A stretch of DNA of 8,875 nt from Candidatus Zixiibacteriota bacterium (GTDB taxonomy: Bacteria; Zixibacteria; MSB-5A5; GN15; PGXB01): contig JAAERC010000076.1 of NCBI GenBank assembly GCA_024230695.1, positions 1 through 8,875 on the forward strand. The letters run 5' to 3'. This document shows, piece by piece, positions 1 through 6,059 of the stretch. The first letter of the stretch is position 1. Each line of letters starts with the position of its first letter. The notes beneath the pieces were generated by a model, which was given only the letters and a program-made list of their open reading frames with translations, was not told where the DNA came from and did not search any database. Position numbers and translations under genes: made by a program.

Positions 1-342
1 CTAAACGACGGTGATACCGGCTCCGTTTGCATTGATTCGGTTTCGGAGTCTTCAGATAGCAGGTATGACTGGCTCTTTTCAATTCCCCAGAATTTTGACG
101 GACCATACTGTTTTCAATTTACTACATCGCCTTGCGGAGATGCCAATCTTGATGGTATGATAAATATTCTCGATGTTGTCACTATTATAAATTATAAATA
201 TAAAGGCGGCGCCACTCCGCTACTGTTGGATTTATGTAATGTCAACAATGATGAAGTTATAAATATTCTCGATATTGTTGCACTAATTAATTACAAGTAT
301 AAAGGCGGTCCCGATCTCAACTGCCCAACCCCGGTTAAGTAA
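1..342 (+). CDS. Dockerin-tailed exported protein, C-terminal part (5' end outside the window)
   Basis: The reading frame is open from base 1 to the TAA at 340-342, so 113 residues of a longer protein are visible. The first ATG in frame (157) lies inside the dockerin and is not a real start. Residues 1-40 are the end of a beta-rich module, with a Cys-x-Asp pair, DWLF and GPYCF. The same elements occur in the next gene, VCIDS here against ICVDQ there, so the two are paralogues. Immediately after comes a type I dockerin-like pair. The first loop reads DANLDGMINILD and the second NVNNDEVINILD, each with Asp/Asn at loop positions 1, 3, 5 and Asp at 12, as expected for calcium binding. Each loop is followed by an INYKYKGG helix end. 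The protein ends LNCPTPVK and shows no LPXTG or PEP-CTERM signal. Export is inferred from the paralogues, because the signal peptide is off the window. The binding partner is unknown and no cohesin gene is recognised here. Confidence 0.85.
   Translation, partial: LNDGDTGSVCIDSVSESSDSRYDWLFSIPQNFDGPYCFQFTTSPCGDANLDGMINILDVVTIINYKYKGGATPLLLDLCNVNNDEVINILDIVALINYKYKGGPDLNCPTPVK
160..309 (+). repeat. Two dockerin repeat units, 99-base period
   Basis: Two near-identical stretches, 160-210 and 259-309, both begin ATAAATATTCTCGAT and end TATAAAGGCGG. They encode the two EF-hand-like halves of the dockerin of the first gene. The nucleotide similarity is higher than the protein fold requires, which suggests fairly recent internal duplication or homogenisation. 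The same unit recurs with more divergence at about 1812-1862 in the second gene. Confidence 0.8.
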
Positions 343-381
343 ATATCTGATTATATTTTAAGCATTTCTTATAGATATTTA
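340..381 (+). terminator. Stem-loop overlapping the stop codon of the first dockerin gene
   Basis: TAAATATCT (340-348) is the exact reverse complement of AGATATTTA (373-381), giving a 9-base-pair AT-rich stem around a 24-base loop. Inside the loop TAAG (359-362) can pair with CTTA (368-371). The 5' arm starts with the stop codon. No run of T follows, so this is not a standard intrinsic terminator. It may be a weak terminator or a 3'-end stabilising hairpin, or chance in AT-rich DNA. Confidence 0.3.
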
Positions 382-385
382 GTAC

Positions 386-414
386 TTGACAAAATCACCA
401 AAAACGCATAAATT
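386..414 (+). promoter_or_regulatory. Candidate sigma70-type promoter for the second and third dockerin genes
   Basis: A perfect TTGACA (386-391) is followed after 17 bases by TAAATT (409-414), a 4/6 match to the -10 consensus. A perfect TATAAT lies at 414-419 but would need a 22-base spacer. Transcription starting near 420 would give a leader of about 145 bases before the ATG at 567. The region is AT-rich, so a chance match to the -10 is easy. The perfect -35 is the stronger part of the evidence. Confidence 0.35.
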
Positions 415-491
415 ATAATAGAGTCCGCAATATATAATCACAACTGCGAATTGTTATACCTATGTGGTCAGAAAAACCAAATGTGTAAAAA

Positions 492-510
492 TATTTGATT
501 CTAACAAATA
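492..510 (+). repeat. Small inverted repeat in the leader of the second dockerin gene
   Basis: TATTTG (492-497) and CAAATA (505-510) form a 6-base-pair inverted repeat around a 7-base spacer, some 56 bases before the start codon. It could be a leader hairpin or a protein site. The sequence is simple enough to be chance. Confidence 0.2.
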
Positions 511-555
511 GGTCGCTATAGAAAAAATAAGTCTAACCTAAATACAATCCAGTGT

Positions 556-566
556 GGGAGGATAGT
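556..566 (+). promoter_or_regulatory. Ribosome binding site that fixes the start at 567
   Basis: GGGAGG at 556-561 lies 5 bases before the ATG at 567. A longer reading frame beginning at the GTG at 552 would run through this Shine-Dalgarno and put five polar residues (MWEDS) before the signal peptide, so the ATG is preferred. The third dockerin gene has the same GGAGGATAG block before its ATG, which supports the choice. Confidence 0.75.
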
Positions 567-587
567 ATGAAACGGTTTACGGTTTTA
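557..587 (+). repeat. Leader block, copy 1 (ribosome binding site plus first codons)
   Basis: These 31 bases, from GGAGGATAG through the ATG to the codons for MKRFTVL, match 1999-2029 at 30 of 31 positions. The single difference is T566 against C2008. All synonymous positions in the six codons after the ATG agree, including CGG for Arg and TTA for Leu. The rest of the two genes has diverged strongly. Confidence 0.9.
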
Positions 588-1991
588 CTCAGTTTTTTGA
601 TTCTTATTTCTCCTATTTGTTCATTTAATCTTGTTTCTGCTGTTGATTTTGAAGTACAATTGGAACCGGGTAAAACATTTATTCATCCAGATGATATGAA
701 TACATATGCTATGGGCTCTACTGATGTGTATATAGATATCAAAATGGGTAATAACAGCGGGGCAGATATTTTTGGTTTTGTCCAGACGCTACGATTTTAT
801 TCTACCAATGGTAATGGAACAACTATTGTTTGGAGCGATGAGGGCTTCACACCTGAAAGCTCAATTGAAAGACTAAACGGCTGGGAAGATGCAACCTATT
901 GGAATTATATAAACGAAATCAATACCTTCAGCTGGGATGGCAGTTTACCGGATACGATGAATCATACTACAACCGGCGACATCGCCTGGCCGGATGGTGA
1001 CCCGACTACATCCCACCTTCGTTTTCATTTTATGGTTCCGGTTCCCGGACACGATCCATTGACTGATATAGTTGAGATCTGCGTCGATCAATCAGACGCA
1101 CCTGACCCGACATATGACTGGTTATTTCCCGATGGTAGTCAATTCGGTGGTCCATACTGTTTTGAATTTTTGGGAGTGATTGTTGTTCCACCTGTTGTGG
1201 AAACACCTCAATCTATTGAAACATATCATGATACTCCCTTTGATGTTGTTTTTGATATCGATTTTGCCGAAGAACCTCCTCTAACCGGGGTTTGTGCTTA
1301 TGATGAGAATGATAATCCGATTGGAGTAGTCAGTCTTTATGTATGGCATCAACTACATTGGTTTTTTATTCCTCCTTGTGATTGGGCTAATGATGAACTT
1401 ACGCATACAGTAACTTTTCATGCCGAATGTGCAACGGCTGGATTATTGTGTCCAATGACACCCGGAAGCACCGTTGAGCTTATCGTTAATGAACGTCTGC
1501 CTGTGATTCGCGACAAATATAGAGAAGATCTTCTCGTTCGTGTTGAAGAAACCGAAATCATTACTTTTGAATTGCTTCATTATGGTATTTATGATGAAGC
1601 ATGGTCATATCAGGTTAATCCCAATCCTGAAGGACCATCAAATATACTCAATAGCGGAATCTTTTCATTTACGCCAACGGCCAATGATGAATGGGGAGAA
1701 TATGTATTTACCATCCGTGCTACCAACTGTTTGGGTAGTTATGATGAAAATGAATTGGAAATTTGGGTTCGTACCGAGATTTTATGCGGTGATCCAAACA
1801 GCGATTTTGAAATAAATATTCTTGATATAGTATTTATGATAAATGGGATTTACAAAGACGGTCCCGGACCCGGTCCGATCGAAATCAGTGATGTTAACGA
1901 TGATGAAAGTGTAGATATTCTTGATATTGTTGGTATGATAAATGCCATTTATAAAGCTGGGCCAGCACTTAACTGCCCGGCGTGGGAGTAG
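567..1991 (+). CDS. Secreted modular protein: beta-rich module A, Ig-like module B, C-terminal dockerin
   Basis: 474 residues with a Sec signal peptide (KR, hydrophobic stretch at about 5-20, likely cleavage after VSA at 25). Residues 26-203 form module A, a beta-rich domain with VYIDIKMGNNSG and a fairly cohesin-like pattern. It ends in C172-x-D174, DWLF (184-187) and GPYCF (195-199), as in the first gene. Residues 204-405 form module B, Ig/cadherin-like, with DENDNPIG (246-253) and a final VFTIRATNC strand, both shared with the next gene. Residues 408-470 are two dockerin loops, DPNSDFEINILD and DVNDDESVDILD, with calcium-ligand positions kept. There is no enzymatic motif, so a surface or extracellular structural or binding role is inferred. 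Several cysteines fit an exported, disulfide-containing protein. The start is the ATG after GGGAGG. The next gene begins 17 bases downstream, so the two are probably co-transcribed. The cohesin comparison is only an impression from strand pattern. Confidence 0.85.
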   Translation: MKRFTVLLSFLILISPICSFNLVSAVDFEVQLEPGKTFIHPDDMNTYAMGSTDVYIDIKMGNNSGADIFGFVQTLRFYSTNGNGTTIVWSDEGFTPESSIERLNGWEDATYWNYINEINTFSWDGSLPDTMNHTTTGDIAWPDGDPTTSHLRFHFMVPVPGHDPLTDIVEICVDQSDAPDPTYDWLFPDGSQFGGPYCFEFLGVIVVPPVVETPQSIETYHDTPFDVVFDIDFAEEPPLTGVCAYDENDNPIGVVSLYVWHQLHWFFIPPCDWANDELTHTVTFHAECATAGLLCPMTPGSTVELIVNERLPVIRDKYREDLLVRVEETEIITFELLHYGIYDEAWSYQVNPNPEGPSNILNSGIFSFTPTANDEWGEYVFTIRATNCLGSYDENELEIWVRTEILCGDPNSDFEINILDIVFMINGIYKDGPGPGPIEISDVNDDESVDILDIVGMINAIYKAGPALNCPAWE

Positions 1992-1998
1992 CGTAACT

Positions 1999-2029
1999 GG
2001 AGGATAGCATGAAACGGTTTACGGTTTTA
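1999..2029 (+). repeat. Leader block, copy 2 (ribosome binding site plus first codons)
   Basis: Second copy of the 31-base start block described at 557-587. It contains GGAGG at 1999-2003, five bases before the ATG at 2009, and so also serves as the ribosome binding site of the third dockerin gene. Confidence 0.9.
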
Positions 2030-2950
2030 TTTGGTCTTTTGATTTTACTTGGTTCGTTAGTTCCGGTCTCTGCCTTTGGTTTTGGGGCAGAAATTGAAGA
2101 TGTACCTGTGAGTTTAACCACCATCCATAACATTCCTTTTGATGAAACATTTTCTATTACCAACCCTGCAAGTGATCCAATTACCAGTATTGGAGCGGTT
2201 GATGAAAATGATAATCCTATTGGCACAATCACTTACACTCCCGAGGAGTTGAGTTTTCAATGGACCTATGATCCTTCCTGTGCATGGGTAACTGATGGCC
2301 TGACACATACTGTTAATTTCTATCTTGAAGATGAAACCAGCGGGCATCTTTATCCTGAAGTTACTTTATATACCAGCACTCTAATTGTAACCGCAGGTGA
2401 AGCACCGGAATTTTCGGGATCATGTGGTTCATATTTGATTGGTACAATAGGTCATACGACGATAGCCGAATTTGAAGTAACTAACCAAAGTGAAGAAGAT
2501 ATTTATTGGTCATATTTTGTTTTGCCATATTCTCCATCTCCAGTGGGAAATGTTGAACTAATAGATGGTGTTTTATCATATAGCCCATGTCCGTGGGATG
2601 AAACAATAGGATTTTTTACTTTTACAGTTTACGCAACGGACTGCGCAGGACAATATGATGCTTGCGATGTAACTATTGAAATTGTGTCCTGCTGTCCCAA
2701 TCACTATCACGATCCAAATAACGATGATGCCATTGATATCCTGGATATTGTTTTACTTATAAATAATGTATATAAAGATGGTCCAGCGCCCGCATATCCT
2801 CCTTCTGGAGACTGGAATCTGGATTATACTATTGATATATTGGACATAGTCTATATAATTAATTTCGTTTATAAAGACGGTTATTACGCAAAACATGATT
2901 ATTCGACTTGTGCCGGTTATACTTCTCCAGTGCGCGGTGGCTGCAAATAG
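2009..2950 (+). CDS. Secreted protein: Ig-like module B plus C-terminal dockerin
   Basis: 313 residues. A signal peptide begins with the same MKRFTVL as the gene before and is probably cleaved after VSA at 22. The mature protein starts directly with module B (about 28-230), with DENDNPIG at 65-72, a C-A-W-V-x-D-G-L-T-H-T strand like CDWANDELTHT in the gene before, and a closing FTVYATDC strand. Residues 235-292 are the dockerin, loops DPNNDDAIDILD and DWNLDYTIDILD, each followed by a YKDG turn. Unlike its paralogues it carries a longer Cys-containing tail of about 22 residues. Compared with the previous gene it lacks module A. It is probably the second cistron of a two-gene transcript, with a 17-base gap and its own ribosome binding site. 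No catalytic motif is seen. A surface or matrix role is inferred, and the partner is unknown. Confidence 0.85.
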   Translation: MKRFTVLFGLLILLGSLVPVSAFGFGAEIEDVPVSLTTIHNIPFDETFSITNPASDPITSIGAVDENDNPIGTITYTPEELSFQWTYDPSCAWVTDGLTHTVNFYLEDETSGHLYPEVTLYTSTLIVTAGEAPEFSGSCGSYLIGTIGHTTIAEFEVTNQSEEDIYWSYFVLPYSPSPVGNVELIDGVLSYSPCPWDETIGFFTFTVYATDCAGQYDACDVTIEIVSCCPNHYHDPNNDDAIDILDIVLLINNVYKDGPAPAYPPSGDWNLDYTIDILDIVYIINFVYKDGYYAKHDYSTCAGYTSPVRGGCK

Positions 2951-2983
2951 GCTTTTTTAAATGAATTAATATTTTCTATTTGC
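2943..2983 (+). terminator. Stem-loop overlapping the stop codon of the third dockerin gene
   Basis: GCAAATAG (2943-2950) and CTATTTGC (2976-2983) form an exact 8-base-pair stem around a 25-base loop that holds a T6 run (2953-2958). The stop codon is the end of the 5' arm, the same layout as at the first gene's stop. Only TTT follows the stem, so it is a weak terminator candidate at best. Confidence 0.3.
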
Positions 2984-3016
2984 TTTAGGTGATACTTATT
3001 TCAGACCGTGTTTGTT

Positions 3017-3031
3017 ACACACGTTGTGTGT
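3017..3031 (+). promoter_or_regulatory. Perfect inverted repeat, possible operator of the kinase operon
   Basis: ACACAC (3017-3022) and GTGTGT (3026-3031) form a 6+6 perfect dyad around GTT. It lies about 17 bases upstream of the best promoter candidate and about 130 bases upstream of the kinase start. Its position would suit an activator or repressor site, possibly for the encoded response regulator itself. Nothing else supports this. Confidence 0.3.
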
Positions 3032-3047
3032 TTCAGGGCGAAATGGT

Positions 3048-3077
3048 TCTACATAATTCTTCTATATAAAATATAAT
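3048..3077 (+). promoter_or_regulatory. Candidate promoter of the kinase-regulator-GAF operon
   Basis: A perfect TATAAT (3072-3077) is preceded, 18 bases upstream, by TCTACA (3048-3053), a 4/6 match to TTGACA. The surroundings are AT-rich, so this is a weak call. No sigma54-type GG-N10-GC signature was seen in 2951-3158. A start near 3085 would leave a leader of about 75 bases. Confidence 0.25.
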
Positions 3078-3158
3078 CTATCACTATATCCGCTAAGCTT
3101 TTTTGTCTGTTCGCCGATACAATATAAAGATGTGTCATTTTGAAACAGGTGGAAAAAT

Positions 3159-4631
3159 ATGTTGGATAATTCCTACACTGTCGATAAAACAAATCGGCTA
3201 AATAATAATAGCCCGCATGATACAATCAACTTTGACGGCGGGAAACTTTTTAATCTCTGTTTGAATCTATATACCGGGTTCCCGCTTCTTGACAAACCTC
3301 GTAATTATATTGATTCACTTGCCGATGAAAACGCGCAGGTTTTATTGATCAGTAATAACAAGTTTATACATCCGGAAAATTATAACGCGATTCCTATCGA
3401 TGCAGTTATCGATATTGTAAAACATTCAACTACCGGAATCTTTTGCCAGCAGTTAGAACCAAACCAATTTGAAAACCGGTCGGGTAAAACTCTTTGCTCG
3501 GCATTGCTGGGACCTAATAAAAACGGCATCAACATTTCTACCGCGATACTATTTGATTTGTCATATGGCAATAGTACAGCGCAGAAGGAATTTTATTATA
3601 ACTTACTCAGTACTCTTCGTGAACTTTATACGGACCTTTCCAAATCTCGTGCGGTTACCAACTTTCTAAGCAATAGAACTTCGTATCGGTATTTAGTCAA
3701 CAGCAAAACAGGTGAGTTGGTTGCAAAACGGTTACCAACCGGTACTGGAAATAATAATGATGATATGGCTGAATCAGTTTTCATTAAGATCCAGCATGGT
3801 GAAATATCGGATGAACCGGATTCGGGTTTTAATGACATGGTTAAAAATCTTACGATGACACGATTTAAGCTTAGTCGGTTTGAGTACTTATTGTATTCAT
3901 TTGAAATCCCGTCGGACAAAATAAATAATAATACTGAAGATAACTTTATAGATAGCAAATTATTCCGATGTTTTGTGCATCGTATAAAAAACAAACTCGG
4001 TGCATTACAGACCGCATCCAGTCAATTGGCACTTCAAGAAGGAAGCGTTATAGATAAGGATGATATTACTCTAACCGAAATTATTCAATCTGAAACAGAA
4101 TTTATTGATAATCTTATAACCCGTACAAAAGAATTAATGGAACTTGAGGATCCGGAGTTTAAACAGTTTGATATAATAGATACGGTAAAAGATGTATTGG
4201 CAAGTAATCGTAATATATTTAAAAATAATATTAATGTCACGATACATGCTGATTCAAGCAACTGTAATATTATGGGTGATACCGTTCTTTTCAAAACAGC
4301 AATCGATGAGATCATCAAAAATGGATATGAAGCCGGAGAAGATATTCTTATCGAAATAAATAATTCTGATAAAGTAACAATAACAATAAAAAACAAACTT
4401 ACTAAACAGATGTATGATACACTTGATAACAAAATGCTTGATATTACCGAGCCGTACATCTCTCTTAAACTAAATAAGATCGGGTTGGGCCTTTCTATTG
4501 TTTCTAAAATTCTATCCCTGCATGGTGGTACAATTGAGACCAGTATTGAAACAAACCGGGAGATGATTATAAAAATAATCTTACCATCGCCCAGCACCAC
4601 ACCCTATACATCCTTCATGGAGAAATCATAA
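3159..4631 (+). CDS. Soluble sensor histidine kinase of an NtrB/NtrC-like two-component system
   Basis: 490 residues with no transmembrane stretch, so it should sense a cytoplasmic signal. Residues about 46-165 look like a GAF domain, including a GIFCQQ strand and a TAILFDLS strand before a long helix. Residues about 172-255 look PAS-like, with YRYLVNSKTGELV. Both assignments rest on pattern only. The transmitter region is clearer. The phospho-accepting histidine is H274 in FVHRIKNKLGAL, the N box is DEIIKNGYEA (383-392) with N388, and the G2 box is IGLGLSIV (441-448). The usual DxGxG box is missing. The equivalent stretch is IKNKLTK (410-416), with Asn in place of Asp and neither glycine. 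The start is ATG with GGTGG seven to eleven bases upstream. The stop is 2 bases from the regulator's start codon, so kinase and regulator form a cognate, probably translationally coupled pair. The downstream GAF gene probably belongs to the same operon. Confidence 0.9.
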   Translation: MLDNSYTVDKTNRLNNNSPHDTINFDGGKLFNLCLNLYTGFPLLDKPRNYIDSLADENAQVLLISNNKFIHPENYNAIPIDAVIDIVKHSTTGIFCQQLEPNQFENRSGKTLCSALLGPNKNGINISTAILFDLSYGNSTAQKEFYYNLLSTLRELYTDLSKSRAVTNFLSNRTSYRYLVNSKTGELVAKRLPTGTGNNNDDMAESVFIKIQHGEISDEPDSGFNDMVKNLTMTRFKLSRFEYLLYSFEIPSDKINNNTEDNFIDSKLFRCFVHRIKNKLGALQTASSQLALQEGSVIDKDDITLTEIIQSETEFIDNLITRTKELMELEDPEFKQFDIIDTVKDVLASNRNIFKNNINVTIHADSSNCNIMGDTVLFKTAIDEIIKNGYEAGEDILIEINNSDKVTITIKNKLTKQMYDTLDNKMLDITEPYISLKLNKIGLGLSIVSKILSLHGGTIETSIETNREMIIKIILPSPSTTPYTSFMEKS

Positions 4632-4633
4632 AA

Positions 4634-6040
4634 GTGAATAATAATTTAAATAACAAATTACCCAGAATACTTCTGGTTGATGATGATCTTGCATTCCGTA
4701 AAACAGTTGAGATCACACTCAAGCGAAACAACTATGATGTTATCACCGCTGTTGGTGTTAAGGAAGCCGCTAATATTCTACAAAATAATAAGGTTGAATT
4801 GATTATTACCGATTTGAAGATGAATGACGGAACAGGCATCGAGCTTCTTCGTCAAGCCAAAGATATTTATCCTGAGGTAGCGGTGATCATCCAAACTGCC
4901 TATGGATCGATTAAAAATGCGGTGGATGCAATGCGTCAGGGTGCATATGATTATATTGCCAAACCGTTCAAGAACGAGGAGCTTCTGATTCTTGTAGAAC
5001 GCGCGCTTGAAAATAAAAATATGATCGAAGAGTTAAATGTTTTGCGCGAGGAAATTGCATGGAAATACGGTTTTGATAGTTTGGTTGGAGTCTCCCCCGC
5101 TATGGAGCAGTTAAAACATCTTGCTAATAGAGTCGCCGCAACTGATATCGCGGTTTTGATAACAGGAGATTCCGGAACCGGTAAAGAAGTTTTATCAAAG
5201 GCGATTCATTATCATTCAGATCGAAGAAAACATAAATTTATAACAATTGAATGTACATCCATTCCCGAGAACTTGCTCGAATCGGAATTTTTTGGGCATA
5301 TCAAAGGATCGTTTACATCGGCCTATAATACTCGTAAAGGACTTTTTGAAGAAGCCGATTTGGGAACTATTTTTCTCGATGAGGTCGGCGATATGCCTTT
5401 GGCGCTTCAGGCCAAAATTCTAAGGGTAATTCAGGAATCAGAGATCAGACCTGTCGGTTCGACCACTTCGAAAAAAATTGATGTTCGCATTATCGCCGCC
5501 ACTAATAGGGATTTGGGTGCGATGGTCAAAGAAGGTACATTCCGCGAAGATCTTTATTATCGGCTAAATGTTCTTCCAATAAAAATATCACCCTTAAGAG
5601 AACGAACCGACGATATCCCGGTTTTAACTGAACATTTCCTCAGGCTCGAAAACCTGAAGGTCGAGGGAACTCAGATAACTATAACATCTGAGGCAGTAGA
5701 AAAACTATTGACTCATCACTGGCCCGGAAATGTCCGCGAATTGGAAAACACGATCAAAAGAGCAATCGCTCTATCACAAAATCGTCGTATTCACAGCCGG
5801 GACATCATTTTTATTACTTCCAAACAGGTTTCTGAAGCAGGTGATAGCAGTTTGGCAGTTAGCAATACGACCAGTGGAACTCTTGAGGATAGTCTCAAAC
5901 AAAGAATAGAAAATTCCTTAAGCTCCAACAATTGGAATTTCAGCAAAACCGCATCTCAACTTGGAATCGGCCGTACAACCTTATGGCGCAAAATTAAAAA
6001 GTATAATATTGCAAAAAAAGAAGGCTTACCGATCGGTTGA
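4634..6040 (+). CDS. NtrC-family sigma54-dependent response regulator
   Basis: 468 residues from a GTG start with GGAG at 4619-4622 inside the kinase gene. The receiver domain (10-128) has the acidic pocket D16-D17-D18, phospho-acceptor D60 in ITDLKM, T88 and K110 in AKPF. The AAA+ domain (about 148-370) has Walker A GDSGTGKE (178-185), Walker B IFLDE with D249-E250, the AATNRD sensor I, FREDLYYRLNV around R304, and WPGNVREL (363-370). The C-terminal Fis-type helix-turn-helix (about 417-458) reads SKTASQLGIGRTTLWRKIKKY. On phosphorylation by the adjacent kinase it should oligomerise at upstream DNA sites and use ATP to open promoters bound by sigma54 RNA polymerase. The sigma54-contacting loop is GSFTSA (225-230) where most family members have GAFTGA. 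The Thr and Phe thought most important are kept, so function is likely but not certain. The target promoters are not visible in this window. Confidence 0.95.
   Translation: MNNNLNNKLPRILLVDDDLAFRKTVEITLKRNNYDVITAVGVKEAANILQNNKVELIITDLKMNDGTGIELLRQAKDIYPEVAVIIQTAYGSIKNAVDAMRQGAYDYIAKPFKNEELLILVERALENKNMIEELNVLREEIAWKYGFDSLVGVSPAMEQLKHLANRVAATDIAVLITGDSGTGKEVLSKAIHYHSDRRKHKFITIECTSIPENLLESEFFGHIKGSFTSAYNTRKGLFEEADLGTIFLDEVGDMPLALQAKILRVIQESEIRPVGSTTSKKIDVRIIAATNRDLGAMVKEGTFREDLYYRLNVLPIKISPLRERTDDIPVLTEHFLRLENLKVEGTQITITSEAVEKLLTHHWPGNVRELENTIKRAIALSQNRRIHSRDIIFITSKQVSEAGDSSLAVSNTTSGTLEDSLKQRIENSLSSNNWNFSKTASQLGIGRTTLWRKIKKYNIAKKEGLPIG
5306..5323 (+). other. Variant sigma54-contact loop (GSFTSA) codons
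   Basis: These six codons encode residues 225-230 of the response regulator. In NtrC-family activators the L1 loop normally reads GAFTGA and inserts into the sigma54 interface. Here positions 2 and 5 are Ser. The Phe-Thr core is intact and the flanking FFGHIKG and the following KGLFEEADLGT match the family well. Confidence 0.85.
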
Positions 6041-6059
6041 TTTGTATAAAGGATAAATA

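Noticed and set aside
160..309. Two spaced repeats as a possible CRISPR remnant
   Set aside because: They are in-frame coding repeats of a dockerin with a 99-base period, without palindromic repeats or cas genes.
414..419. Perfect TATAAT as the -10 for the TTGACA at 386
   Set aside because: The spacer would be 22 bases, too long for sigma70. TAAATT at 409-414 gives the normal 17.
552..566. GTG at 552 as the start of the second dockerin gene
   Set aside because: It overlaps the Shine-Dalgarno that serves the ATG at 567 and would put polar residues ahead of a good signal peptide.
1969..2347. Overlapping - strand frames across the start of the third dockerin gene
   Set aside because: They run opposite a clear signal peptide and Ig-like region and resemble no known protein.
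2951..3158. Sigma54 promoter (GG-N10-GC) upstream of the signalling operon
   Set aside because: Read by eye, no pair with the right spacing and flanks was found, so autoregulation through sigma54 is not supported.
3626..3994. - strand frame of 122 codons opposite the kinase input region
   Set aside because: Same reasoning: antisense to a convincing gene, without supporting features.
4085..4600. Long - strand frame of 171 codons opposite the kinase transmitter region
   Set aside because: It is antisense to a region coding for conserved kinase motifs. It arises from the AT-rich codon pattern and has no ribosome binding site or recognisable domain.
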